Below, piece by piece: positions 28,192-36,091 of a stretch of 64,000 nt of DNA (positions within the stretch are counted from its first letter, which is position 1; each line of letters opens with the position of its first letter). Where the stretch lies: contig NZ_JAKVME010000001.1 of the NCBI RefSeq assembly GCF_022483985.1, positions 1,302,001-1,366,000 on the forward strand, written 5' to 3'. Under the pieces are notes generated by a model, which saw only the letters and a program-made list of their open reading frames with translations, was not told the DNA's origin and made no database searches. The position numbers and the translations under genes were made by a program. Source of the stretch: Acetobacter sp. Lineage in GTDB: Bacteria > Pseudomonadota > Alphaproteobacteria > Acetobacterales > Acetobacteraceae.

Positions 28192-28839
28192 ATGAAACTC
28201 GTTTGTTTGCTCGCCACCTTGCTCGCGCTGCCAACGGCGGCGCAGGCTGAGTGCGTTGATCTTTTTGCCAACGGCGCAGCGCCAACTACTCCCCACCCCA
28301 CCTCCCTGCTCTGCTCTGCTCGGCTCTGCTCGGCCGCATTCGCCATCGGCTATTCCGGGCAAATGAAAGAATCACTCTGGAGCGCAGAGCATCTGACGGA
28401 AGAGGCCGTGGAGCAGGCCCGTACGCTGCAAGGAAGGTCGGGTTTTTACGAGGACACACGCATACCAGTGTCTGACCGAGCGGAGCTTTACGACTACAAG
28501 CGTTCAGGCTGGTCGCGCGGTCATCTGTCACCGTCTGGTGACACCCCTACGCGAGAAACGCGAGCCGAGACGTTTGCCCTGTCCAACATCGTTCCACAGG
28601 CTGCAAGCCTGAACTCAGGCGCTTGAAACAGGATCGAGGGCAATCTGCGCGCTCTGGCCGAGCGTGAGGGTGAAATCTACATCGTCACCGGCCCGGCGTT
28701 CGTGGACGATCTGGGGACGATAGGACCGGATCAGGTCGCTGTGCCGTCGGCGCTATGGAAGGCGGTCTATGTGCCGACTCTGCACGCCGTCGCGGTTGTC
28801 ATGTGTGAGAACGAGGCGCCGTATCATTGTGGGTCGTAG
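28192..28839 (+). pseudogene. DNA/RNA non-specific endonuclease, interrupted by one stop codon
   Basis: ATG 28192 starts a clear signal peptide (MKLVCLLATLLALPTAAQA-E). The frame shows NUC-family motifs: YSGQMKESLWSAEHLT, the catalytic-region SRGHLSPSGD and FALSNIVPQ. A TGA at 28624-28626 then interrupts, and the same frame continues with NRIEGNLRALAEREGEIYIVTGPAF to TAG at 28839. Relatives have Trp before NRIEGNLR, so TGG to TGA is the likely single mutation. The truncated product would keep the RGH site but lose the later conserved Asn/Glu region. It is probably a secreted nuclease in origin. Confidence 0.75.
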
Positions 28840-28891
28840 CTTCGGTCGTTACTCACTTCGCAGCTAGATCCACTTTATGGAGGCTGGAAGA

Positions 28892-29173
28892 ATGAGCCTT
28901 TTAACCGTAGCAAATATAATTGCGCCAGTTTTGGTCATAGTCGCGTCCGTGTCGTGGATAATTTACAATTATCGAATAGCTTCTTCCAATACCCTTCTAG
29001 GTACTTCTCCTGAGAAAAATCCAGAAGTTTCAGCAGAAAACAAATCGCCAAACGATCCTTCTCCAAATGATAATTTCAGTCGGGATTACTCTGCTGATTT
29101 GCGAAGTGACATGGAAATAGTCTCTCAGAAGTTCCAAGGGAGAAATATTCAATATATTTTGAAAAACATTTAG
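28892..29173 (+). CDS. Small single-pass membrane protein, next to an IS insertion
   Basis: 93 aa from ATG 28892 with GGAGG/GGAAG upstream (ATG 28877 is in frame but has no site). One N-terminal membrane helix (ANIIAPVLVIVASVSWIIYNY) is followed by a polar, Asn/Ser/Asp-rich tail. AT-rich. The stop lies 33 nt before the IS left end. In another frame, the flanks of the IS join into a longer reading frame, so this gene may be a frameshifted remnant of a larger one. No family recognised. Confidence 0.45.
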   Translation: MSLLTVANIIAPVLVIVASVSWIIYNYRIASSNTLLGTSPEKNPEVSAENKSPNDPSPNDNFSRDYSADLRSDMEIVSQKFQGRNIQYILKNI

Positions 29174-29206
29174 CATCTATTATAGAATCTTCCTTAGCTA
29201 AGAATT

Positions 29207-30497
29207 GGAGGGTTCTAAAAACCTCTTGGTATTGAGGCCTACGCTGTGATTCCATTTTTCTGGTTCTGGTTGGAGGAATGGCGCTATGAAACAGGCGGGA
29301 TTTTTTGACGTTGAAGAGCGGCTTGCTCGGTTAAGCGGTCTTGGCGACCAGCTTGAAGCGTTTTCCCGGACTGTGGATTTTGAGGTGTTCCGCCCGGAAC
29401 TGGACAAGGCACTGGCCTATTCAGACGGGAGCAAAGGCGGGCGTCCACCGTTTGATCCGGTGCTGATGTTCAAGATCCTGGTGATCCAGACACTCAACAA
29501 TCTGTCCGATGAACGGACGGAATACCTGATCAACGACCGTCTCTCCTTCATGCGCTTTTTAGGTCTGGGGCTGTCGGACCGTGTACCTGATGCCAGAACG
29601 GTATGGCTGTTTCGAGAGCGTCTGACCCAGGCTGGTGCGATTGGTGGTCTGTTCAATCGCTTTGACGCAACCCTGCGTAACGCTGGTTATCTGCCGATGT
29701 CAGGCCAGATCCTGGATGCCACGCTGGTAGCGGCTCCGAAGCAGCGCAATACCAATGCGGAGAAGGCGGATCTGCGTGAAGGACGGATCCCTCAGGACTG
29801 GCAGGACAAGCCGTCAAAGCTGTCCCACAAGGACAGGCATGCGCGCTGGACCCTGAAGTTCACGAAAGCGAAGCGACAGGAGGACGGGAGTATCCCTGCA
29901 ACAGATCTGGCCATCCCGTTCTTTGGCTATAAATCGCACATCTCCATCGACCGGAAATTTCGGCTGATCCGCAAATGGAAGACGACAGATGCCGCCGCCA
30001 GTGATGGCGCGCGATTGAGGGAGGGCCTGCTTGATAAAAGCAATACAGCTTCAACGGTCTGGGCAGACACAGCCTACCGCTCAAAAGCCAATGAGGACTT
30101 CATGGAAAAGCAGGGCTTTGTCTCGAAGGTTCACAGGAAAAAGCCGCATCTCAAGCCTATGCCACGCCATATCCAGAGATCCAACGCAGGAAAGTCCGTT
30201 ATCCGGTCGCGTGTCGAGCATGTCTTTGCCGATCAGAAATCACAGACGGGGCTGTTCGTCCGAACCGTAGGCATAACGCGGGCCACCATGAGGGTCGGGC
30301 TGGCCAATATCGTCTATAATATGCGCCGCTTTCTCCTCTTGGAGCGGATTAACGCCGCCGCGTAGCAATCCAGAGCAGGAAACCATCGCTCTGCTCAAAA
30401 CCCAGAGTAAAAGTTAGACCAGGGAAGCAGCAGTCAACACGCTAAAAACCTGAAATCAGGCACAAGAGAAGTCAATCAAAGGTTTTTCGAACCCTCC
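29207..30497 (+). mobile_element. Intact IS5-family insertion sequence, 1291 bp
   Basis: The ends are inverted copies: GGAGGGTTCTAAAAACCT at 29207 and, on the minus strand from 30497, GGAGGGTTCGAAAAACCT. The target AATT is duplicated at 29203-29206 and 30498-30501. One full-length transposase gene is inside. End sequence, size and 4-bp duplication fit the IS5 group. Nothing indicates decay, so it is probably active or recently arrived. Confidence 0.9.
29286..30365 (+). CDS. IS5-family transposase
   Basis: 359 aa. The N-terminal DUF772-type region is present (GGRPPFDPVLMFKILVIQTLNNLSDERTEYLINDRLSFMRFLGL). The DDE catalytic residues are readable as D in GQILDATLVAAPKQ, D in TVWADTAYRS, and E in SRVEHVFADQKSQTG. 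The protein cuts and joins the IS ends. The ATG follows GGAGGAATGGCGCT. Full length with no frameshift. Confidence 0.93.
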   Translation: MKQAGFFDVEERLARLSGLGDQLEAFSRTVDFEVFRPELDKALAYSDGSKGGRPPFDPVLMFKILVIQTLNNLSDERTEYLINDRLSFMRFLGLGLSDRVPDARTVWLFRERLTQAGAIGGLFNRFDATLRNAGYLPMSGQILDATLVAAPKQRNTNAEKADLREGRIPQDWQDKPSKLSHKDRHARWTLKFTKAKRQEDGSIPATDLAIPFFGYKSHISIDRKFRLIRKWKTTDAAASDGARLREGLLDKSNTASTVWADTAYRSKANEDFMEKQGFVSKVHRKKPHLKPMPRHIQRSNAGKSVIRSRVEHVFADQKSQTGLFVRTVGITRATMRVGLANIVYNMRRFLLLERINAAA

Positions 30498-30506
30498 AAT
30501 TACAAC

Positions 30507-30734
30507 ATGGAGCACGCTGCGGGTTATACTATGGGTATCGATTTGCGCAACATGAATGAGAATTCAAAAGATGCTCTATTTAAATATAGTATTATACCTA
30601 CACCAACCCTGATCAATTCTGCAATAATATTACCGAATATACAGAAGATGGATACACTCAAAACTATTTCAATTATTAATTCTATCCACAAAGTTTCTGA
30701 TAACCCTAAAAATACACACCCAGCAGAAAGTTAA
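30507..30734 (+). pseudogene. AT-rich reading frame separated from its 5' part by the IS
   Basis: 75 codons (MEHAAGYTMGIDLRNMNENSKDALFKYS...) start right after the IS target duplication. If the IS and one AATT are removed, this frame continues upstream without a stop to about 29110, adding residues such as FEKHLASIIESSLAKN. It is therefore probably the 3' part of a gene split by the IS. No family recognised and no ribosome site of its own. Confidence 0.35.
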
Positions 30735-31018
30735 TTAATCCATATCACAAATAATGCATAATTAGACTATCAACATGAGATAGTTCTCAAAAAATGTCAT
30801 ATCCTTTCATTTTTTGAATTTTTTAATAAATTCCTGCATTAATAATAAATTAATACTAATCAAGCATCATATCTACTTAACATTCCAGCAAAAGAGAATG
30901 AAGGGTGGCCACTACGACCGCCCCATAACCTCACACCCCCGCCAGCGCCTTCCTCTTCACATTGGGCACAGCTTTCGCTGATGTACTTTATCCCACAACG
31001 CATAGTGGGGGTGGAGGA
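30735..31018. other. AT-rich spacer inside the prophage-like region
   Basis: About 284 bp. The first half is strongly AT-rich; the second half returns to the usual composition. No gene, repeat or terminator is recognised. Confidence 0.4.
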
Positions 31019-31399
31019 ATGAACATAATCGCCACAGATGGTGGCACAAACAATGTCACAATAAATTTCGGACCTCATGAAGCACGAGAAGCTCGGTCTA
31101 GCGCGTTAAATTGGGCTGGACTACAGCGCCTTCCCGCTACATTCACACGACAAGGTGTTGTTTTCCGCTGGTTTCAGGCTCGAGAAGAGTCAGGCCGACG
31201 GGGCGGCGATAAAGGCATCATTGAAAGTATTTCTGACAAGCCAGTTAATATCGGCTTCTCAAATGATGCCGTCAAAGAAGATATGCTGGGAGGAGCCCTA
31301 TTCAAGATGATCTACGTTGTTGATGTTCACGGCCAATCCATTGAGGGTGCACCAGTATATTACCGTATTACAAGGGTAGAGGATAAATTCCCAATATAG
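31019..31399 (+). CDS. Hypothetical protein in the prophage-like region
   Basis: 126 aa from ATG 31019, preceded by an excellent GGAGGA site. The chain is polar without signal peptide or membrane helix (MNIIATDGGTNNVTINFGPHEAREARSSALNWAGLQRLP...). It ends with strand-like segments (ALFKMIYVVDVHGQSIEGAPVYYRITRVED). I do not recognise the family. Confidence 0.55.
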   Translation: MNIIATDGGTNNVTINFGPHEAREARSSALNWAGLQRLPATFTRQGVVFRWFQAREESGRRGGDKGIIESISDKPVNIGFSNDAVKEDMLGGALFKMIYVVDVHGQSIEGAPVYYRITRVEDKFPI

Positions 31400-31477
31400 C
31401 CCCTTTAATACCTACCCCCCCCACACACATAGATACCCCTCAATAAGCTTCCCAATTTGGTAAGTTTAGGTTATACG

Positions 31478-31777
31478 ATGCCTATGCAGATCGTCGCCAA
31501 GAAAACCCTCACTGCCTTCTGGACCGTTCACCCACGCGCGCAATCTTCGCTGGAAACGTGGCACGTCACTGTGAAGAAGGCTGTTTGGGCTGGCCCTGCC
31601 GATGTTCGCGCTACCTACAATTCTGCGGATTTCGTTGGTGACAATCGTGTGATCTTCAACATTGGCGGCAACAACTATCGTCTGGTTGCTCACATCAACT
31701 ACCAGTTCAAGGTAGTGCTGATTAAATTCGTTGGAACACACAAGGAATACGACAAGATCAACCCGGAGACAGTGTGA
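31478..31777 (+). CDS. higB: HigB-type mRNA interferase toxin
   Basis: 99 aa from ATG 31478 (two codons later another ATG is possible). The RelE/HigB fold is recognisable: FWTVHPRAQSSLETWHVTVKKAVWAGPADVRATYNSADFVGDNRVIFNIGGNNYRLVAHINYQFKVVLIKFVGTHKEYDKI. HigB toxins cleave mRNA on the ribosome. The antitoxin gene follows with a 1-nt overlap (TGATG), in the toxin-first order typical of HigBA. The frame is intact, so the module may help keep the island. Confidence 0.9.
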   Translation: MPMQIVAKKTLTAFWTVHPRAQSSLETWHVTVKKAVWAGPADVRATYNSADFVGDNRVIFNIGGNNYRLVAHINYQFKVVLIKFVGTHKEYDKINPETV

Positions 31778-32154
31778 TGGATATCAAACCTATCAGAAAT
31801 GATGACGATCTCGATGCTGCCATCGCCGAGATTGGTCGTCTAATGGAACTCAACCCCAAGCACGGCAGCCAAGACGGCGACCGGCTGGAAATCATGACGG
31901 ACCTTGTGTCGGCCTATGAGGACCGACGCTACCCTGTCGGCCTACCTGACCCTATCGACGCCATTCTCTGCCGCCTTGAGGACAAGGGCATGTCACGCCG
32001 CCAGCTTTGCGCAGAAGCCGGTGTTGCCGAAAGCAGGCTGAGCGATGCGCTTAACCGCAAGCGTGGCTTGAGCATGGGTATGGTGAGGGCCTTTTCTCGC
32101 ATTCTGGGGCTACCTGCGGATTTATTGGTGCAGGAATATCCTGTCGCGGCTTGA
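31777..32154 (+). CDS. higA: HigA-type antitoxin with helix-turn-helix
   Basis: 125 aa from ATG 31777, overlapping the HigB stop. The N-terminal half is HigA-like (LDAAIAEIGRLMELNPKHGSQDGDRLEIMTDLVSAYEDRRYP). The C-terminal XRE/Cro helix-turn-helix is SRRQLCAEAGVAESRLSDALNRKRGLSMGMVRAFSRILGLPADLLVQ. It neutralises HigB and represses the operon. Confidence 0.9.
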   Translation: MDIKPIRNDDDLDAAIAEIGRLMELNPKHGSQDGDRLEIMTDLVSAYEDRRYPVGLPDPIDAILCRLEDKGMSRRQLCAEAGVAESRLSDALNRKRGLSMGMVRAFSRILGLPADLLVQEYPVAA

Positions 32155-32242
32155 GGTCTCACGGCAGGCCGAGTGAACTGGCGGCTTCCCATCCCCATTA
32201 CCACGCATTAACCTTTCGCTACATTCGATGGCAGAGGTTGTG

Positions 32243-32656
32243 ATGCGGAAGATTGTTGTCGTGCTTGGGTTGGTTGTGGGGGTTTCTGCTCAGGCACAGA
32301 CATATAAGCCTGATTTTGACTGCTCAAAGGTCAATCAAGACGACAGTATTGCGGTCATGCTCTGCCAGAATAGCGACGCTGCGAAGGCTGAGCTTATTAT
32401 GGATCAAGCTTACTATGCTTTGCGCCAAAAAGTGGGCCGATCTGGATGGAAGCAGCTTAAAGCTGAAATAAATGCTGATATGGATTTTCAGCATTGCCTG
32501 CGGCCAGATATCCCAGTCGGCGATCACTCAATCCCTTCAGCCGACCCGGAATGCTACATCTCGGACATTGATAAAATCACAGAGAAATACAGAAGGCGAC
32601 TCTCCGGAGATGCTCAGGGAATTGGCCCGGCGGTTCCTGTTCCAGACCATTCATGA
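32243..32656 (+). CDS. LprI/DUF1311-like exported protein with a tail altered by an IS relic
   Basis: ATG 32243 follows GAGG. A signal peptide (MRKIVVVLGLVVGVSAQAQ) precedes a Cys-containing domain (FDCSKVNQDDSIAVMLCQNSDAAKAELIMDQAYYALRQK..GWKQLKAEI) like LprI/DUF1311 proteins, some of which inhibit lysozyme. After about residue 119 (EKYRRRL) the DNA is the start of a transposase relic read out of frame, so the last ~18 residues are not native. Confidence 0.6.
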   Translation: MRKIVVVLGLVVGVSAQAQTYKPDFDCSKVNQDDSIAVMLCQNSDAAKAELIMDQAYYALRQKVGRSGWKQLKAEINADMDFQHCLRPDIPVGDHSIPSADPECYISDIDKITEKYRRRLSGDAQGIGPAVPVPDHS

Positions 32657-33204
32657 TGTGGAACTGATGCTTGACCGGGAGCGATCGGGTCGTGAAGCCA
32701 GCCCTTCGGCCGGAGTGATCGACAGCCAGAGCATCAAGGCGCCGCACGCGAAAACAAGAGGTTACGACGCTGGAAAGAAGATTGTCGGGCGCAAGCGGCA
32801 TATCGCCGTGGATACGGACGGACGCCTGCTGATGGTTAACCTGACGCCGGCAGACATCTCCGACAGCGCCGGAGCGCAGATGATCCTGGACGCGATCCGC
32901 AAGCGCTGGCCGTGGGTCAAGCATCTATTCGCGGACGGTGCCTATGACCGGCTTCAGTTGATGGACAAGGCTGCCTACCTGGACTTCGTCGTCGAGGTGA
33001 TTCGTCGCAGGGACGGAGCGAAAGGCTTTGAGGTCCTCCCCCGGCGCTGGGTCGTGGAGCGAACCTTCGGATGGATGACCCGATGGCGACGCCTCGTGCG
33101 CGACTACGAGCGCCGCATCGATGTCTCACAGGCCATGATCTTCGTCGCCATGGGCGCCAATCTCACCCGACGAAACGCTCATCCATGAATTTCCAAACAG
33201 GCTC
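32600..33204 (+). mobile_element. IS5-type element relic lacking its left end
   Basis: The right end is visible as TTCCAAACAGGCTC ending near 33204, a typical IS427-group terminus. The left end and the first part of the transposase are missing: the element joins the LprI-like gene near 32600. On the right it abuts a truncated Arc-like gene. The deletion probably happened after insertion. Confidence 0.75.
32601..33188 (+). pseudogene. IS5-family (IS427-like) transposase, 5'-truncated
   Basis: About 195 codons remain, from DSPEMLRELARRFLFQTIHDVELMLDRERSGREASP onward. All three DDE residues appear to be present: SAGVIDSQSIK, LFADGAYDRLQL, and VVERTFGWMTRWRRL. The N-terminal domain is absent, so it should be inactive. 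Confidence 0.85.
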
Positions 33205-33368
33205 TAAGACTCAGGCTATCAAAGCATCTTAAGGAATGGGTGCAAAAATCAGCAGAGCAAAACAAAAGAAGTCAAAACGCAGAAGTTTTGTTTTGGCTGG
33301 AAAAAGCAAGCAATCGAGACGCAGGGGCGGTCGCCAAACTCATCCCCAGCGTCTCTCACAGTGAATAA
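33204..33368 (+). pseudogene. Arc-like ribbon-helix-helix repressor, 5' end removed by the IS
   Basis: Directly behind the IS right end, one frame reads LRLSKHLKEWVQKSAEQNKRSQNAEV (then LFWLEKAS...) to TAA at 33366-33368. This matches the Arc family DNA-binding domain (L-P-x-x-L-K-x-W-V/I ... RS-x-N-x-E). The first strand and start codon are missing, cut off by the IS. Confidence 0.65.
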
Positions 33369-33381
33369 GGAAAACACTGTT

Positions 33382-33531
33382 ATGCCGAAATTTAGCATAA
33401 AAGCGAACATAGGTGCTACCTCTTTTGATGAAGCATCCATCCGCGCCATACTCAAGCCGAAAGCGCCAACCCACAACAAGGACATGAAGCCGGTCGTTCA
33501 GGATCGCGTCCGTGAGTTGGAGGCTGCGTGA
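33382..33531 (+). CDS. 49-residue ORF coupled to the Rha-type gene
   Basis: ATG 33382 has AAGGAAAA upstream. It encodes MPKFSIKANIGATSFDEASI and continues to a charged C-terminus (VVQDRVRELEAA). The stop overlaps the next start as TGATG. No family recognised. Phage regulatory regions often contain such short genes. Confidence 0.5.
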   Translation: MPKFSIKANIGATSFDEASIRAILKPKAPTHNKDMKPVVQDRVRELEAA

Positions 33532-33950
33532 TGAACACTCTCACCACACCCATCGCCACCATGTCCTCCCGCGAGATTGCGGAACTGACGGGAAAGAGGC
33601 ACGACCACGTTATCCGTGATATCGAAAAGATGCTGGATGATGTGAAAATCGACCACCCCAAATTTGGGGGCGTCTATGTTGACGTGAAGGGGGAGGAGCG
33701 GAAATGCTACAATCTCCCCAAGAACCTGACCCTCAACCTCATCGCAGGCTACCGGGCCGACGTTCGTCTGAAGATCATCGACCGCTGGATGGAACTCGAA
33801 GCAGCGCCAGCGATGCCCGCCATTGCCGTGAGCATCCTGCGCCTGAATACCGAGACGCGAAAGGAAAGACGCGCCCCCGGAGATGACCGCAGGAAATTCC
33901 CCATATTCTGGAGAGATTGCGCCGCTGACTGCGCATTGCCGCCCATTTGA
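33531..33950 (+). CDS. Rha-type phage regulatory protein with a foreign C-terminal tail
   Basis: 139 aa. The pRha domain is clear: MSSREIAELTGKRHDHVIRDIEKMLDDV, then YVDVKGEERKCYNLPKNLTLNLIAGYRADVRLKIIDRWMELE. From about residue 112 the sequence is antisense of a tape-measure fragment on the minus strand, so the original C-terminus has been lost by a deletion fusion. Rha proteins interfere with or regulate lysogenic growth. ATG 33531 overlaps the small ORF upstream. Confidence 0.75.
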   Translation: MNTLTTPIATMSSREIAELTGKRHDHVIRDIEKMLDDVKIDHPKFGGVYVDVKGEERKCYNLPKNLTLNLIAGYRADVRLKIIDRWMELEAAPAMPAIAVSILRLNTETRKERRAPGDDRRKFPIFWRDCAADCALPPI

Positions 33951-34015
33951 GAAACGGCATACGCAAAGCCCTGCATGCCGGAGACAGACGATTGATCGTC
34001 TCGTAAAGTCTTCAA
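33876..34015 (-). pseudogene. Fragment of a phage tail tape-measure protein
   Basis: The minus strand reads SSVSGMQGFAYAVSQMGG followed by NAQSAAQSLQNMGNFLRSSPGA, a pattern typical of tape-measure proteins of tailed phages. Both ends run into unrelated genes: rha on the left and the integrase on the right. Its strand agrees with the baseplate plug remnant at 27.7-28.0 kb, so both may come from one tail operon. Confidence 0.5.
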
Positions 34016-34080
34016 GAAGGGTGGATGCTAAAGGCGCTACCGTTGGCCCTCACTGGATTGAGTTTGGGCTTTCAATAAGC

Positions 34081-34671
34081 ATGGCCATCTCTGTTCTCAA
34101 AGGAGACCCAACCGCTGGCGTAAAGCCGCCGCGACGAGAGAAGACAGAGGGAATACACTCATGGACCGATGGAGAGATTGAGCAATATGAGAATCGTTGG
34201 CCATCAGGAACCTATCAGCGATTAGCATTCACTCTCCTGCTCTACACCGGCCAGCGCCGATCAGACGTGGTCCGGATGGGGCCTGCTGACGTTCGTAATG
34301 GCAATCTGCACATCAAACAGAAGAAGACGAAGGCGGAACTGATCATCCCCATTCATCCAGCCCTTCAGAGAGAAATAGACCTGTGGCGCGGTGAGGCACA
34401 GGTCTATCTTCTTGGTACGCGTGGCAGACCACTGTCAGAGAACGGCTTCTACAACGTCTTCAAGGACTGGTGCCGTGAGGCGGGTTTACCGGAACGCTGC
34501 TCACCTCACGGGCTTCGAAAAGCGGTTGCTCGGAGACTGGCTGAAGCAGGGTGCTCGACACACGAGATCGCGGCCATCACAGGGCACAAAACACTCGCCG
34601 AAGTGGGACGATACACTCGCGCTGCATCACAACCGACAATGGCAAAATCTGGCGTCGATAAATTGCGCTGA
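34081..34671 (+). pseudogene. Tyrosine-recombinase integrase, N-terminus missing
   Basis: The catalytic domain is intact: Arg in TGQRRSDVVRM, H-x-x-R in SPHGLRKAVARR, His in TGHKTLAEVGRYTRAA and the Tyr nucleophile in the same segment. Homology is visible only from about DPTAGVKPPRREKTEG onward. The core-binding domain is absent because tape-measure DNA lies upstream, so an ATG at 34081 would give only ~196 aa against ~350 for the family. It sits 72 nt from the 3' end of tRNA-Arg(CCG), its presumed attachment site. Confidence 0.8.
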
Positions 34672-34701
34672 TTGTCTAAGGGTGTTTTTTGATTGTCTAA
34701 G
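34669..34701 (+). repeat. Two 12-bp direct repeats between integrase and tRNA (candidate integrase arm sites)
   Basis: TGATTGTCTAAG occurs at 34669-34680 and 34690-34701, 21 bp apart start to start (two helical turns). The first copy includes the integrase stop codon. Direct repeats of this size beside an attachment site are typical of arm-type integrase binding sites. Confidence 0.6.
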
Positions 34702-34743
34702 TCTAGCGGAAATCGGCTGATTTATGCGGATTTTGTAGACCCT

Positions 34744-34820
34744 TGGCGGACCCGAAAGGATTCGAACCTTCGACCTTTGCCTTCGGAGGGCAACGCTCTA
34801 TCCAGCTGAGCTACGGGTCC
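34744..34820 (-). tRNA. tRNA-Arg (anticodon CCG)
   Basis: A full cloverleaf reads on the minus strand: acceptor GGACCCG/CGGGTCC, D arm GCTCAGCTGGATAGAGC, anticodon loop CTCCGAA with anticodon CCG, T arm GAAGGTTCGAATCCTTT (GGTTCGAATCC core), discriminator G. CCA is encoded at the 3' end (34744-34746). Its 3' end faces the integrase fragment, which fits use as a phage or island attachment site. Confidence 0.96.
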
Positions 34821-34892
34821 ACTGCGCGTCTTACTACAGCAGACAGGCTGTGTTTGCCAAGAGGATAAACGCCTACGCAAAAACCACCTTCA

Positions 34893-35954
34893 TCATGGGA
34901 GAGAAAGTCTGTCCGTCCGAGAAGGCAGCAACCCGAAAGGCGTCTCCTCATCTTGTCCGCCTTGCTGTTCAGCAGCCCATATTCCAGCGGAAATATCACC
35001 TCCAGAAGGCAACAAAACATCAGGCTGACTGAGCCAGGAGAGGACATCCACCAAAACACGCCTCCCTGCCTTTTCCCGCAACAGCAGATGATGCCCTCCA
35101 GGAATCAGGTCTCGCCTTACTGAAGAAGGAAAGCGCTCCCACGCCTCTGCCATAGCCTGAGCAGGAACAAGTTGATCGCGGTTTCCATACACAACCAGTG
35201 TGGGAAGCGTCTGCCATTTGGCGGCGTGAGCCGCCTGTGTCATCAGGTCGACAAGACCACTCAGTGCCGCAAGTTTCGTAACGTGCAGCGTCAGAGGATC
35301 AAAATAGAGTCGCCGTAATGCCTCGATGTTGTCACTCGCCACCACATGAACCGGCAACTCCCGCCCAGAAACGCCTCCATTGGGCGCAATAGCAGCCAGA
35401 AGATGGGCAGAAGTTCTGCCGACTAGTCCAGTATCCCAGACCGCAGGAGCCAGAAGAACCACACCGGAAAGAGAAAGACCGCTCGGGTGACTGGCCACAA
35501 CCATCGCAATGGCGCCGCCCATACTCTCGCCCATCAGCCATAAGGGCTTCCCCGGATGCTCGGCGGCAAGTTGCTTCAGTTCCTCCCGCGCATCCTCGGC
35601 AAGACGACCAGAACCAACCCAGCCGCCACGGGCAGGCGCCGCTCCGAACCCTCGCAGGTCCGGAGCCCAGACGCTGAACCCCGCCTGCGCGAACAGAGGT
35701 GCTGATGTCTCCCAGGCGTCGCGACTGTCGTTGAAACCATGCAACGCCAGAATCACGCCTTTTTCAGCGCCTTGTGCTGGCCAGATACGGAGAGGAATAC
35801 GGGCGCGGTCAGACAGCGTCAGCATACGATCGGGTGGCACAAGCCGGGCATATGTCGCGTAACGGAGAGGCACCCTGAGAACCGGTTCACGGGCACAGCC
35901 TGTCAGCGTCAGTGCAGTCAGGGTTAAAGCGGCCAATCGCCCGGAAAATCGCAT
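34893..35954 (-). CDS. Lipoprotein alpha/beta hydrolase (monoacylglycerol-lipase-like)
   Basis: 353 aa from ATG 35954. The N-terminus is a lipoprotein signal (MRFSGRLAALTLTALTLTGC) with the lipobox LTGC. The hydrolase core shows ILALHGFNDSRDAWE, the nucleophile in LMGESMGG, the acid in VVYGNRDQLVP and the His in IPGGHHLLL. It would hydrolyse lipid-type esters at the cell envelope. It stands alone beside the tRNA gene, and its promoter region is shared with the divergent zinc-finger gene. Confidence 0.85.
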   Translation of the reverse strand: MRFSGRLAALTLTALTLTGCAREPVLRVPLRYATYARLVPPDRMLTLSDRARIPLRIWPAQGAEKGVILALHGFNDSRDAWETSAPLFAQAGFSVWAPDLRGFGAAPARGGWVGSGRLAEDAREELKQLAAEHPGKPLWLMGESMGGAIAMVVASHPSGLSLSGVVLLAPAVWDTGLVGRTSAHLLAAIAPNGGVSGRELPVHVVASDNIEALRRLYFDPLTLHVTKLAALSGLVDLMTQAAHAAKWQTLPTLVVYGNRDQLVPAQAMAEAWERFPSSVRRDLIPGGHHLLLREKAGRRVLVDVLSWLSQPDVLLPSGGDISAGIWAAEQQGGQDEETPFGLLPSRTDRLSLP

Positions 35955-36091
35955 GATATGATGAAAGCCAGACAAAAGAGCGTGCAGGTGGTTTGAACTC
36001 ACGGCGTTCATGCGTATCATCGCGCACCCGACAGGCCAACCGGTGTGTCTCCCTGAAGCCGGTCGCAGGACCATCTCACAGGATCATGTTC

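Noticed and set aside
28624..28626. TGA in the nuclease gene as a selenocysteine or recoded Trp codon
   Set aside because: No SECIS-like context, no reason for recoding in this lineage, and Trp is the family residue; a nonsense mutation is simpler.
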